Assembly (NCBI RefSeq): GCF_022024115.1
Contig: NZ_CP091792.1
Location: forward strand, 1,860,001-1,924,000
From: Prevotella communis
GTDB taxonomy: Bacteria > Bacteroidota > Bacteroidia > Bacteroidales > Bacteroidaceae
Reading direction: 5' to 3'
Length of the DNA stretch: 64,000 bases
Shown piece by piece: positions 43,898 through 55,724 of this stretch (positions are counted from its first letter, which is position 1; the number at the start of each line of letters is the position of its first letter). Position numbers and translations under genes: made by a program. Below the pieces are notes generated by a model that was not told the origin of the DNA, made no database searches, and was given only the letters and a program-made list of their open reading frames with translations.

Positions 43898-45187
43898 ATG
43901 ACATTTGAAGAAACATATCTCAACGATAATATCCTTGATGCGCTGTACGACATGCACTTCGAGGAGATGACACCCATTCAGGAGCGATGCATCCCCGAAA
44001 TCCTTGATGGTCACGACGTGCTGGGCGTAGCTCAGACGGGTACTGGTAAGACAGCCGCCTATCTGTTGCCTATTCTCTCCATGCTCGACGACGGCGGATT
44101 CCCCGAGGATGCCATCAACTGTATTGTGATGTCGCCCACCCGCGAACTGGCCCAGCAGATTGACCAGTCGATGGAGGGCTTTTCCTACTACCTGGAGAAT
44201 GTGAGCAGCATCGCCGTCTATGGCGGTAACGACGGTTCGCGTTTCGACCAGGAGATTAAGAGTCTGCGTGGCGGTGCCCCTGTGGTCATTGCTACCCCCG
44301 GCCGCCTGCTCAGTCACCTGAAGGTGGGCAACCTCGACCTCTCGCGTACATCCTTCTTTGTATTAGACGAGGCCGACCGTATGCTCGACATGGGATTCAT
44401 GGAGGACATCCTGCAAATCAACAAGCTGTTGCCCGACACCTGTCAGAAGGTGATGTTCTCGGCCACCATGCCCGACAAGATCCGCGAGCTGGCCGTATCG
44501 CTGCTGAAGAATCCCGTGGAGGTGAAGCTCAAGGTGAGCCGTCCTGCCGAGAAGATCCACCAGATGGCCTATATCTGTTACGAACCCCAGAAGGTGCGTA
44601 TCATCGAGGATATCTTCAAGAAGGGCGACCTGAAGCGCGTCATTATCTTCTGTGGCAAGAAAGAAAAGGTGAAGGAGATCAACCGCACCCTTCAGAAGAT
44701 GAAGATCAACTGTGCCCCGATGCACTCCGACCTCACCCAGCAGGAACGCGACGACGTGATGTATCGCTTCAAGGCCGGACAGGTGGATGTGCTGGTGGCA
44801 ACCGACATTGTGGCACGAGGCATTGATATCGACGATATCGGTATGGTTATCAACTACGACGTGCCCCATGACAGCGAGGACTACGTACACCGCATCGGTC
44901 GTACGGCACGTGCTGCCCGCGATGGTGAGGCCATCACCTTTGTGAGCGATGCCGATTTCCGCTTCTTCAAGCCCATCGAGCATTTCCTGCAGAAGGATAT
45001 CGAGAAGCTCCCCTTGCCCGAAGGACTGGGCGAAGGTCCCGACTATGCGACCTACAAGAGCAACAAGCCAAAGAAGTCGCACGGCTCCCATAAGTCCCGC
45101 AAGCCCCATAGAGGTGGCCATAAGGGTCATTCCTCTGGCACGCAATTTGCAGGAAAGCCTTCAAACCAACAGAAAGAAAGGAAGTAA
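43898..45187 (+). CDS. DEAD-box RNA helicase (RhlE-like)
   Basis: A 429-residue helicase. The Q motif region is MTPIQERCIPEIL, motif I AQTGTGKTAAYLLPIL, motif II LDEADRMLDMGF, motif III SATMP, and motif VI HRIGRTARAARDG. The C-terminus is a basic, low-complexity tail (KSNKPKKSHGSHKSRKPHRG) typical of RhlE-type proteins acting in RNA decay or ribosome assembly. The upstream gap carries an AT-rich CAATT repeat. The clpC ATG follows the stop immediately. Confidence 0.92.
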   Translation: MTFEETYLNDNILDALYDMHFEEMTPIQERCIPEILDGHDVLGVAQTGTGKTAAYLLPILSMLDDGGFPEDAINCIVMSPTRELAQQIDQSMEGFSYYLENVSSIAVYGGNDGSRFDQEIKSLRGGAPVVIATPGRLLSHLKVGNLDLSRTSFFVLDEADRMLDMGFMEDILQINKLLPDTCQKVMFSATMPDKIRELAVSLLKNPVEVKLKVSRPAEKIHQMAYICYEPQKVRIIEDIFKKGDLKRVIIFCGKKEKVKEINRTLQKMKINCAPMHSDLTQQERDDVMYRFKAGQVDVLVATDIVARGIDIDDIGMVINYDVPHDSEDYVHRIGRTARAARDGEAITFVSDADFRFFKPIEHFLQKDIEKLPLPEGLGEGPDYATYKSNKPKKSHGSHKSRKPHRGGHKGHSSGTQFAGKPSNQQKERK

Positions 45188-49398
<4,211 letters not shown>

Positions 49399-49425
49399 TA
49401 TTATTCCCCTATCCACTATACAAAT

Positions 49426-49455
49426 GCAGCTACATTCCAAAGTGTTTGTAGCTGC
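49426..49455. repeat. Inverted repeat upstream of dinB
   Basis: GCAGCTACA (49426-49434) and TGTAGCTGC (49447-49455) with a 12-nt loop, 14 bp before the dinB ATG. It could be an operator or part of a terminator for ABC-F; the T-tract is weak. No -7 element is visible nearby. Confidence 0.6.
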
Positions 49456-49468
49456 TATTATTATAGCA

Positions 49469-50557
49469 ATGAAGATTATTCATGTGGACATGGACCAGTT
49501 CTTTGCGGCTGTAGAACAGCGTGACAATCCAGAACTGAAAGGCAAGCCAATAGCTGTTGGCCACGATGCAGAGCGTGGTGTGGTCTCAACAGCAAGCTAT
49601 GAGGCACGTCGTTTCGGCGTTCATTCTGCCCAGTCCATACAGGTGGCCAAAAGACTCTGTCCGCAGCTCATCATCGTGGAACCGCATTTCCAGCGGTATA
49701 AGGAGGTGTCGGTGCAGTTACATGGAATATTTCACGATTATACGGATCTCATCGAACCAATCTCGCTTGACGAGGCATTCCTTGATGTGACGGAGAATAA
49801 GAAAGGAATTGATTTGGGTGTTGAGATAGCAAGGGAAATCAAGCAGCGCATTTTGGAGACGACAGGACTGACTGCCTCTGCTGGCGTGAGTTACTGCAAG
49901 TTCCTGGCAAAAATTGCCTCTGACTGGCGTAAACCGGATGGCTTGACAGTTATCCATCCTGACCGGGCTTTGGATTTCATCGCTCAACTGAAGGTGGAGA
50001 AGATTTGGGGTGTTGGCAACAAGACGGCTGAGAAGATGCACCGCATGGGCATCTTTACCGGAGCAGACTTGAGAAAGGTGTCACTTGCTCGTTTGAATCA
50101 GGAATTTGGTAAGATGGGCAGCGTGTTCCACGATTTTGCCAACGGCATTGATACACGCCCCGTCATATCTGAATGGGAGCGCAAATCGGTCAGCTGTGAA
50201 CGGACTTTTGAGAAGGATATCTTCGACAATGCTGCTGTCACCATCCATCTGTATCATACAGTCCTGGAGCTAGTACGCCGAATTGAGAAGGCTGACTTTG
50301 AAGGGCATACCTTGACACTCAAAGTAAAATTCCAAGACTTTCAGCAAATCACACGCAGCGTAACTGTTGATTATATCCTCAGGACAAAGGAAGATATTCT
50401 TCCATTGGCTAAACAACTGATGGGCGATGTAGAATTTCATTCGCATCCCATCCGTTTGTTAGGACTAGGAGTAGCCAACCAAAAGTCTTCAACTGTTCAC
50501 GAGGATCCCCGTTGGGTGGAACTTGAACTAGAGTTCGAACCGTGGCCAGAGGCTTAG
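49469..50557 (+). CDS. dinB: DNA polymerase IV
   Basis: Y-family translesion polymerase of 362 residues. The catalytic motifs are IHVDMDQFFAAVEQRDN, VVSTASYEARRFGVHSAQSI and ISLDEAFLDVTENKKG. ASAGVSYCKFLAKIASDWRK follows, with a helix-hairpin-helix in KIWGVGNKTAEKMHRMGI. The start is set at 49469 (MKIIHVDMD); the longer frame from 49340 runs back into the ABC-F tail and has no homology. It is the first gene inside the repeat-flanked block. Confidence 0.93.
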   Translation: MKIIHVDMDQFFAAVEQRDNPELKGKPIAVGHDAERGVVSTASYEARRFGVHSAQSIQVAKRLCPQLIIVEPHFQRYKEVSVQLHGIFHDYTDLIEPISLDEAFLDVTENKKGIDLGVEIAREIKQRILETTGLTASAGVSYCKFLAKIASDWRKPDGLTVIHPDRALDFIAQLKVEKIWGVGNKTAEKMHRMGIFTGADLRKVSLARLNQEFGKMGSVFHDFANGIDTRPVISEWERKSVSCERTFEKDIFDNAAVTIHLYHTVLELVRRIEKADFEGHTLTLKVKFQDFQQITRSVTVDYILRTKEDILPLAKQLMGDVEFHSHPIRLLGLGVANQKSSTVHEDPRWVELELEFEPWPEA

Positions 50558-50579
50558 TGCCATTCCATATATTAACAAG

Positions 50580-50614
50580 AATCCCTGGCCTGCTAAGCAA
50601 GTCAGGGATTTACT
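50580..50614. terminator. Terminator between dinB and the PNPOx-like gene
   Basis: AATCCCTG (50580-50587) pairs with CAGGGATT (50603-50610), followed by T-rich sequence. The 25-nt core differs by one base from the terminator at 52,198. Confidence 0.75.
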
Positions 50615-50648
50615 TTTGTCAGGTCCAAACCTCATAGCCTTAAGCTAA

Positions 50649-51113
50649 TCATTTTTTCTGGAATCTTTCACCAACGAAGCCTTGTCCAACCTCGCCTGCA
50701 ATGAGGTCAAAATGCTGAAATACAGGTGGTGTTGGAGATAAATCATAATAGTCCATCTCTGCTATTGGCAGACAAAAGTATTCCATCTGGTCATAGCTCG
50801 TATAGAGTCGTGAAAGCACATCGTTATGCTCGTAGATCCACCGCTTTACATCATCATCCACATTAAAGTTCACCATCCCTGAACACCGAACAGAGATATT
50901 ACCTTCATAGGCCAGTATTTCAACATTGGGATTCTGGCGTAACTCGTGCCAAACGGCTTTCTTGGCAGAAGTAGCAAAGTAAAGCACATGCCCTTCCTGC
51001 TTCATAATCTGGAAGATGCGTAACTTTGGCAGATTGCCCTCGCTGGTTGCAAGGGCAATCTCTTTGTGGTCTTTCAGAAACTGAATAGCTTTGTCGAACA
51101 TCTCGCTTACCAT
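50649..51113 (-). CDS. Pyridoxamine-5'-phosphate-oxidase-like flavoprotein
   Basis: A 154-residue split-barrel protein. IALATSEGNLPKLRIFQIMK and HVLYFATSAKKAVWHELRQN, then ISVRCSGMVNF, follow the FMN-binding PNPOx fold. Many such small proteins reduce flavins or F420-like substrates rather than make PLP, so the name is structural only. Its start overlaps the cupin stop, so both are translated from one mRNA under the divergent HxlR-type control region. Confidence 0.8.
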   Translation of the reverse strand: MVSEMFDKAIQFLKDHKEIALATSEGNLPKLRIFQIMKQEGHVLYFATSAKKAVWHELRQNPNVEILAYEGNISVRCSGMVNFNVDDDVKRWIYEHNDVLSRLYTSYDQMEYFCLPIAEMDYYDLSPTPPVFQHFDLIAGEVGQGFVGERFQKK

Positions 51114-51562
51114 TTCAGTTCTTCCTGCAGGATGACACCATCGGTCATGGGGCTGTCAGCCTCGGTGAAGGCATTGGCCTTGTACTGGATGCAGAGCATA
51201 GTCAGGTTCTCGCTGCCCGTGTTCTTCAGCGCACGCTTGCCATCGGGAGCGACGCGGATGATGGTGCCCTCGCTGACAGGGAAGATCTCACCATCCACCT
51301 GATACTGGCCTTCACCCTTCAGGATAATGTAAAGTTCCTCGTGAGTCTTGTGGGTGTGCAGGAAACCGCTGTCCTGACCAGGAACGAGTGTCTGGAAACT
51401 CAGTTCGCTGCCTGTAGCACCTACGGCCTGACCTGCGAACACCTTGCCCTGAATGGTTACGTTCGGTCCCATGGGGAGCACGTGCTCGATAATCTCACTC
51501 ATCTTACCTACGCTTACTGCGCTGAAATTCTTTCCACTCTTAATTGTTTCAATCTGTTTCAT
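51107..51562 (-). CDS. Cupin-domain protein
   Basis: A 151-residue single-cupin protein. The barrel motif 1 is LHTHKTHEELYIILKGEGQY and motif 2 is GTIIRVAPDGKRALKNTG, with the histidines and glutamate that bind metal. The first 50 residues (SAVSVGKMSEIIEHVLPMGP) precede the barrel. Small cupins often act in detoxification or as quercetinase-like enzymes; the substrate is unknown. It is divergent from an HxlR regulator and co-transcribed with the PNPOx-like gene, so the two may respond to the same electrophile or redox signal. Confidence 0.85.
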   Translation of the reverse strand: MKQIETIKSGKNFSAVSVGKMSEIIEHVLPMGPNVTIQGKVFAGQAVGATGSELSFQTLVPGQDSGFLHTHKTHEELYIILKGEGQYQVDGEIFPVSEGTIIRVAPDGKRALKNTGSENLTMLCIQYKANAFTEADSPMTDGVILQEELKW

Positions 51563-51604
51563 AATTCTTATTCGTTTAAAATGTTATTTATTCGATTTCG
51601 AGTG

Positions 51605-51764
51605 CAAAGGTATGACAAGAATTTCACTTCCACAAGAAGGCACTTTTTGGTACCATAGTTACCAAAAAGTAGGAATTAGGATGTTATCGGACTCCCGTGA
51701 ATGTAGCGTTAACTTAGATTAACTAAGTATAATTTGGTAATTCAGTAACTATTGGTTACTTTTG
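51605..51764. promoter_or_regulatory. Divergent HxlR-cupin promoter with two operators
   Basis: The cupin promoter (minus strand) is CTTG (51636-51633), a 20-nt spacer and TACCTTTG (51612-51605). The HxlR promoter (plus) is TTTG (51733-51736), a 20-nt spacer and TACTTTTG (51757-51764). Operator 1 is ACTTTTTGGTA-N7-TACCAAAAAGT (51642-51670), just upstream of the cupin -33. Operator 2 is GTAAC-TATTG-GTTAC (51745-51759), inside the HxlR promoter. Both contain GGTA/TACC or GTAAC halves, so one protein may bind both. Confidence 0.82.
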
Positions 51765-51781
51765 CATTAAAATCATGAATT

Positions 51782-52126
51782 ATGGCAGATATCAAAGCTG
51801 AGTATTTAGCCTGTCCTATCAGGCAAGTAGTGAGTCGTTTCGGCGACAAGTGGTCCATGCTGGTGCTCTACATGCTTCACACCAGCGAGACTGGTGTATT
51901 GCGCTTTAACGAGATCCGTCGTCTGATGTCGGACTGCTCTCAGAAGATGCTTTCGCAGACGCTGAAGAATCTGGAGCAGAGTCATCTCGTTCATCGTAAG
52001 GTCTATCCGGAGGTTCCACCCCGAGTGGAGTATTCCCTGACAGAGACAGGCAAATCGCTGATGCCAGCACTTACGGCTCTGATAGCTTGGGGCAAGGAGC
52101 ATTTCAATGAAGTGGTAACAGATTAA
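51782..52126 (+). CDS. HxlR-family transcriptional regulator
   Basis: A 114-residue winged-helix protein. The family opening is YLACPIRQVVSRFGDKWSML, with a conserved cysteine, then LYMLHTSETGVLRFNEIRRL and SQKMLSQTLKNLEQSHLVHR, and the wing VYPEVPPRVEYSLTETGKSL. HxlR regulators often sense aldehydes or redox signals through the N-terminal cysteine. It is divergent from the cupin-PNPOx unit and probably controls both directions through the two palindromes in between. Confidence 0.92.
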   Translation: MADIKAEYLACPIRQVVSRFGDKWSMLVLYMLHTSETGVLRFNEIRRLMSDCSQKMLSQTLKNLEQSHLVHRKVYPEVPPRVEYSLTETGKSLMPALTALIAWGKEHFNEVVTD

Positions 52127-52194
52127 AAGTTACAGATAGAGTATTATGACTGACTACAACTCAATCTGGCGCACGCAGGACGAGATAAGGACAA

Positions 52195-52227
52195 AAGCCC
52201 TGGCCTGCAAAGCAAGTCAGGGTTTTA
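52195..52227. terminator. Bidirectional terminator between HxlR and hsp20
   Basis: AAGCCCTG pairs with CAGGGTTTT across a GCCTGC-AA-AGCAAG core (52198-52222). The same 25-nt core, with one change, occurs at 50,583-50,607. Confidence 0.75.
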
Positions 52228-52248
52228 CTATTTAACAAGACGAACTGT

Positions 52249-52671
52249 TTACGAGACCTCAATGGCCTTGGTGACTTTCTCCTTCGCCTCGGACTTTGGC
52301 ATGGTGATGGTCAGGATGCCGTCCTCTACCTTGGCAGAAATCTTGTCGCGGACCACATCATCAGGCAGCGTGTAGTTCTGCTCGTAGTTAGAATAGCTGA
52401 ACTCACGGCGCAGGTAGTGGCGGTGACTGTCCTCATGCTTGTGTTCCTGTTTGTTCTCAATAGCGATGGTGAGGTTGCCCTCGTCATTGACGCCTACGCG
52501 GCAATATTCTTTCTTGATGCCTGGAGCTGCAAGTTCCATGGTGTAGGCCTTTTCACTCTCCTTGACATTGACTGCGGGTGCTGTACTGTTGGCACGAGGC
52601 ATCCAATCATTGTTAAAGAAATCCTCAAATACTGTTGGCATCCAACTGTTCTGAAACATTACTGGTAACAT
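52249..52671 (-). CDS. Small heat-shock protein Hsp20
   Basis: A 140-residue alpha-crystallin-type chaperone. The N-terminal arm is MLPVMFQNSWMPTVFEDFFN. The crystallin domain has AYTMELAAPGIKKEYCRVGV, LRREFSYSNYEQNYTLPDDV and KVEDGILTITMPKSEAKEK. The start at 52671 is chosen because an AGGAGG ribosome-binding site lies 8 nt before it; the 52677 start would be TTG. It holds unfolded proteins for refolding. Confidence 0.93.
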   Translation of the reverse strand: MLPVMFQNSWMPTVFEDFFNNDWMPRANSTAPAVNVKESEKAYTMELAAPGIKKEYCRVGVNDEGNLTIAIENKQEHKHEDSHRHYLRREFSYSNYEQNYTLPDDVVRDKISAKVEDGILTITMPKSEAKEKVTKAIEVS

Positions 52672-52677
52672 AATCAA

Positions 52678-52948
52678 TACCTCCTAATTATACTTTTAGT
52701 TTAACTTATTTGTTCTTGATCGCCTCGGCTCATTCCCGAGCAAGCTCGCCTACCCGTGGCCTTTCGCTCCGGCTTACACCTACAAATAAGCAAAGTACAT
52801 GCCCAAGAAAAAAAGCGCTCGTAATCTTGTCAAGATGGCAAGGATTTTAAACTCGATTAAACGATGCTGACAATTCCTTAAATTCAATTTAACATGACTG
52901 ACATTCCTTTAAAATCCCTTAAACTTTGGACGGAAAGTCTGTCAGTCT
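52678..52948. other. Gap upstream of hsp20 with palindromic spacer element
   Basis: About 270 bp without a gene. It holds a GC-rich element (CTCGG-CTCATTC-CCGAG, then GAGC-AA-GCTC, about 52,724-52,750) like the one at 28,683, and an imperfect palindrome AATCTTG...CAAGGATT near 52,828-52,856 that might serve hsp20 control. I see no clear -7 box for hsp20. Confidence 0.4.
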
Positions 52949-53242
52949 TCAGGTCCAGAACTCCTTTTCTCCAGTCTGCTCCATCCGGCCCTGGCACTTG
53001 GGACAAGTATGTCCGTCCCATAGTCGGATATGCTCGCTGCCGCATTGCAAACAAAGCCTGCCGACCTCGCTTCTGTACGAGGGTGCCACGTCGGCAATGA
53101 TACCGCCCACCACAATGTTCTGGATGCTCTTGCAGTCGGGACACGACACGGCACGTATCTCTTGGCGGAAGAGTCCTCTGCCTTCGTACACCTCGGCTTC
53201 GTAGCCACACTGGCTACAGCGATATTTGAGTTTCCAGGCCAT
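52949..53242 (-). CDS. Zinc-ribbon protein
   Basis: A 97-residue protein starting MAWKLKYRCSQCGYEAEVYE. Four CxxC pairs are visible: CSQC, CPDC, CLQC and CPKC, so two zinc ribbons in series are likely. It is rich in glycine and charged residues and has no membrane segment. The start at 53242 is used because the promoter sits upstream at 53272-53279; a longer frame to 53323 would include it. Function unknown. It is divergent from crcB. Confidence 0.7.
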   Translation of the reverse strand: MAWKLKYRCSQCGYEAEVYEGRGLFRQEIRAVSCPDCKSIQNIVVGGIIADVAPSYRSEVGRLCLQCGSEHIRLWDGHTCPKCQGRMEQTGEKEFWT

Positions 53243-53271
53243 TTCTTTACTGAAAATCGGTTTTGCTGGGG

Positions 53272-53309
53272 CAAAAATACATAATTCTGCCCGATTTTTC
53301 GTACTTTTG
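53272..53309. promoter_or_regulatory. Divergent -7 elements, zinc ribbon / crcB
   Basis: TATTTTTG on the minus strand (53279-53272) faces the zinc-ribbon gene, and TACTTTTG on the plus strand (53302-53309) faces crcB. The crcB leader is only about 20 nt, too short for a fluoride riboswitch. Confidence 0.6.
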
Positions 53310-53329
53310 CAGCAAAATTGCAATTAAAG

Positions 53330-53698
53330 ATGATTAGAAATCTGTTATTGGTAGCATTAGGTGGAGCCGTCGGGTCTGTATTAAGATATCTGATATCTTC
53401 TTTGAATACCTCATTCCCTTGGGGTACTTTCGCCGTTAATATACTTGGCTCCCTGCTGATAGGACTTTTGGTTGGCTTCGTAAGCAAGGGAGTGCTGTCA
53501 CCTGAAATGAAACTGCTGCTCGTGACTGGTTTCTGTGGTGGTTTCACCACATTCAGCACTTTTGCCAGCGAATCCTTTGGCATGATAAAGGCAGGTGATG
53601 CCCTGCAGATGGCTCTTTATGTTGCAGCCAGTGTTATTGTCGGTATCATGGCAGTCTGGAGCGGCATGGTACTCTCAAATCATCTCATTCGTGGATAG
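53330..53698 (+). CDS. crcB: Fluoride channel CrcB/Fluc
   Basis: A 122-residue, four-span inner-membrane protein that exports fluoride as an antiparallel dimer. It starts MIRNLLLVALGGAVGSVLRY, with the conserved GAVGSVLRY. The next conserved segment is PWGTFAVNILGSLLIGLLVG, carrying the channel Asn. LLVTGFCGGFTTFSTFASES, with the TTFSTF pore motif and Phe box, completes the family. The start at 53330 is used rather than 53318, which would begin in the promoter region. Confidence 0.93.
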   Translation: MIRNLLLVALGGAVGSVLRYLISSLNTSFPWGTFAVNILGSLLIGLLVGFVSKGVLSPEMKLLLVTGFCGGFTTFSTFASESFGMIKAGDALQMALYVAASVIVGIMAVWSGMVLSNHLIRG

Positions 53699-53702
53699 CA
53701 GT

Positions 53703-53861
53703 ATGACGCTCCGTGAACTCATAAACTCAGTTGATGCAGAGCAATATAGTGAATCAACACTATTCCTGCAGCTCACAAAGACCAAACCCGAATATGGCAC
53801 CAACCGACATATTCAGGTGGCCGAGTCAGATGGGCACCATCGACAAGCTCATGAGCTATGA
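53703..53861 (+). pseudogene. Truncated gene joined to ABC-F tail
   Basis: An ORF starts 4 bp after crcB (MTLRELINSVDAEQYSESTL), and its opening looks like the start of a real gene. At 53832 it runs into the copied ABC-F 3' end in another frame, and it stops after GHHRQAHEL at 53861. About 43 codons of the original gene remain. I do not recognise the family. It is the broken right end of the repeat-flanked block. Confidence 0.6.
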
Positions 53862-53916
53862 TGACTATATCTACGACGAGGCCATCAAGGAGCAGAAAGC
53901 CAAGATGTACGAATAA
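53832..53916 (+). repeat. 85-bp direct repeat, right copy (ABC-F tail)
   Basis: Exact copy of 49314-49398, still coding [20 protein letters not shown] and its stop codon in the third frame, but with no upstream ABC-F gene. A terminator lies 20 bp past it, where an ABC-F terminator would be expected. Confidence 0.97.
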
Positions 53917-53936
53917 AAAAAACGATTATATAAAAT

Positions 53937-53998
53937 GAGCCTTCACCATCGCTGCAATCATCTGTTTGTCATGCAGTTTCGGTGAAGGCTCTTTTTTT
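53937..53998 (+). terminator. Terminator following the right repeat copy
   Basis: GAGCCTTCACC (53937-53947) pairs perfectly with GGTGAAGGCTC (53981-53991), with an inner CTGCA/TGCAG stem, then seven T. It may originally have ended the lon-to-ABC-F operon. Confidence 0.92.
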
Positions 53999-54024
53999 GT
54001 CCCCAAGCCTTTGAATTTACGAAG

Positions 54025-55086
54025 TTATTTCATAAGCACTTTCTTACCATTCACTATATTTATACCGCGGCTAAGTCCTTTTTGTCTTATCCCCATCAGA
54101 TTATAGACTGGTTCCGTTTTCCTTTCACATATCTCCACGTTATCAATTTCATTAACCTGATAGTCTTTGCTTGTTTTATGTTCAGCAGTAATGTTTCCAG
54201 AGCCCTCATTGTACCAATACCAGTAATAGAAGGACTGCAATGGTTTATCCCACAAATTAATACCAGCCCTGGAAAATTGAGTCATTCCCTGACTTAGAAT
54301 AATCAGATTTCCGTCATATCTTCCAAAATAATCTCCATTAGGGTTGGAATTCTTGAATGTCGGGTCTGTAGGAATCCATCCATAATCTTCATGATAGAAG
54401 TCTGGCCACACATGATAGCCACCATTCACCCATACACCCATATTATGACGGGCGGGAATCCCCTTATATCTCATCAGATTGACAAACAATGTCGAAAAGT
54501 CTCCACATTCACCTCCTCCTGCCCGAAGGATTTCAGCAAGTGTACGCCAGCTGCCATTGATATAGCTATAGTTTTCGGCCACATATTCATAACAGCGCTT
54601 CGCATAGTCCAGGATGTCAGAGGACTGACCCCACAATTGATCCCCAATTTGCTTGATGGTATTGTTATCAAGATCAATATAGTAGCCATCACTATCGAGA
54701 TATTCATCCGGATCTACATCAGTACATATATTCTTTTTCGACTTATCATTGAAATCTATCTGTACCGTTTTTGTCTTGTATTTGAATGACTCATAAACAC
54801 TAAAACTTTTGCCTTCAAAAGTGCCATCGTAGAACAACACCTTATTAGTGGCGTTAGCATCAATAAACGTACCACAGTTTGATTCCAACATACTAATCTC
54901 CTGATACTCATTTGTAACAGGTGCAGGAAGCAAGGTGATTAATCTTGTGACATTCATGTTCCCTGTTTTCGAGAACACAGCCTTGTTCGTAAAACTAATC
55001 TCACTCTGGCTATAGACAGACAATGAAACTAGCGAAAGAATGACGACGCAAAATAACTGTCGAAAATCGTAATAAACTGCTTTCAT
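54025..55086 (-). CDS. Exported transglutaminase-like protein
   Basis: A 353-residue protein starting MKAVYYDFRQLFCVVILSLV, with a signal peptide ending near VYSQ. The catalytic core is transglutaminase-like: cysteine in GGGECGDFSTLFVNLM, histidine in GGYHVWPDFYH, aspartate in WIPTDPTFKNSN. In bacteria such proteins are usually cysteine proteases or peptidases. The C-terminus (YNLMGIRQKGLSRGINIVNG, then KKVLMK) is the short tail common on Prevotella surface proteins. The start at 55086 follows the promoter TACTTTTG (55119-55112, minus strand). Confidence 0.78.
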   Translation of the reverse strand: MKAVYYDFRQLFCVVILSLVSLSVYSQSEISFTNKAVFSKTGNMNVTRLITLLPAPVTNEYQEISMLESNCGTFIDANATNKVLFYDGTFEGKSFSVYESFKYKTKTVQIDFNDKSKKNICTDVDPDEYLDSDGYYIDLDNNTIKQIGDQLWGQSSDILDYAKRCYEYVAENYSYINGSWRTLAEILRAGGGECGDFSTLFVNLMRYKGIPARHNMGVWVNGGYHVWPDFYHEDYGWIPTDPTFKNSNPNGDYFGRYDGNLIILSQGMTQFSRAGINLWDKPLQSFYYWYWYNEGSGNITAEHKTSKDYQVNEIDNVEICERKTEPVYNLMGIRQKGLSRGINIVNGKKVLMK

Positions 55087-55172
55087 AAGGTAAAAATTAT
55101 ATAATCTGCTACAAAAGTAATACTTTTCTATCAATTCCAATGATTCTTGTTGTATTTTTTTAGAAGCAACTT

Positions 55173-55275
55173 CATTTTCCCTCAGCCCTCAGCATTCTGC
55201 CTTCAAACATCAGCCTTCAGACATCAGACATCAGACATCTTACATCTTCCCTCTTACATCTCCCGACATCAGCCC
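55173..55275. repeat. Heptamer repeat array A, holding one 41-bp repeat copy
   Basis: A 7-bp-phased run of CAGACAT, CTTACAT and CTTCCCT units. The segment 55232-55272 recurs at 55771-55811 with one mismatch in 41 bp. Related units are at about 56,672-56,706 and 60,338-60,356. Confidence 0.8.
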
Positions 55276-55281
55276 TCGGCC

Positions 55282-55623
55282 TTAATACGCCAATTTCGCC
55301 TCTTTGGCCAAAACCTGGCGTACAAATGCATTAATTGTAACCCCAGCCTGCTGAGCCATAGCAGCAATCGCACTATGGATTTCGGGAGAGACCCTTACAT
55401 TAAACGTTCCGCTATACGGCTTACATGGTTCTACTCCACGTTCAGCGCAAGAAGCCAAATAATCCTCAACAGCACCCTCAAAGTCCTGTCTCAGCTCATC
55501 CAGTGTTTGTCCTTCATAAGTAATCGTATGCTTGCTCATGCCTTGCACTTTCCCAAACAGACAATTATCTTCTTCACTATACTCCACACTTCCCGTGTAA
55601 CCTTTGTACTTCAGAAATCCCAT
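55282..55623 (-). CDS. HicB-family antitoxin-like protein, no HicA seen
   Basis: A 113-residue protein. The partial RNase-H-like HicB fold is YTGSVEYSEEDNCLFGKVQG and ITYEGQTLDELRQDFEGAVE. The C-terminal DNA-binding ribbon-helix-helix is SGTFNVRVSPEIHSAIAAMA, VTINAFVRQVL. HicB normally neutralises the HicA mRNA interferase and represses the hicAB promoter. HicA should precede it, but no HicA frame is found upstream; the promoter with its palindrome lies directly there. It may be a solitary repressor. Confidence 0.85.
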   Translation of the reverse strand: MGFLKYKGYTGSVEYSEEDNCLFGKVQGMSKHTITYEGQTLDELRQDFEGAVEDYLASCAERGVEPCKPYSGTFNVRVSPEIHSAIAAMAQQAGVTINAFVRQVLAKEAKLAY

Positions 55624-55675
55624 AATTATTCCTCCTTTTTCTTTAAATATCCGTTTGCATCTAAATAGGTAGACG

Positions 55676-55707
55676 CAAAAGTAACTAATTTTAGTTACAC
55701 ACCCAAA
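55676..55707 (-). promoter_or_regulatory. hicB promoter with 18-bp operator
   Basis: On the minus strand: TTTG (55707-55704), a 20-nt spacer and TACTTTTG (55683-55676). The spacer contains GTAACTAATTTTAGTTAC (55681-55698), a palindrome with 8-bp arms. A repressor bound there would block transcription. Confidence 0.85.
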
Positions 55708-55724
55708 TATTTACGAAACTTTTT

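Noticed and set aside
53310..53329. Fluoride riboswitch before crcB
   Set aside because: The predicted leader is only about 20 nt, too short for the crcB motif.
49399..53831. Integrase, transposase or relaxase inside the repeat-flanked block
   Set aside because: None of the reading frames in the block shows such motifs, so the block cannot be called an autonomous mobile element.
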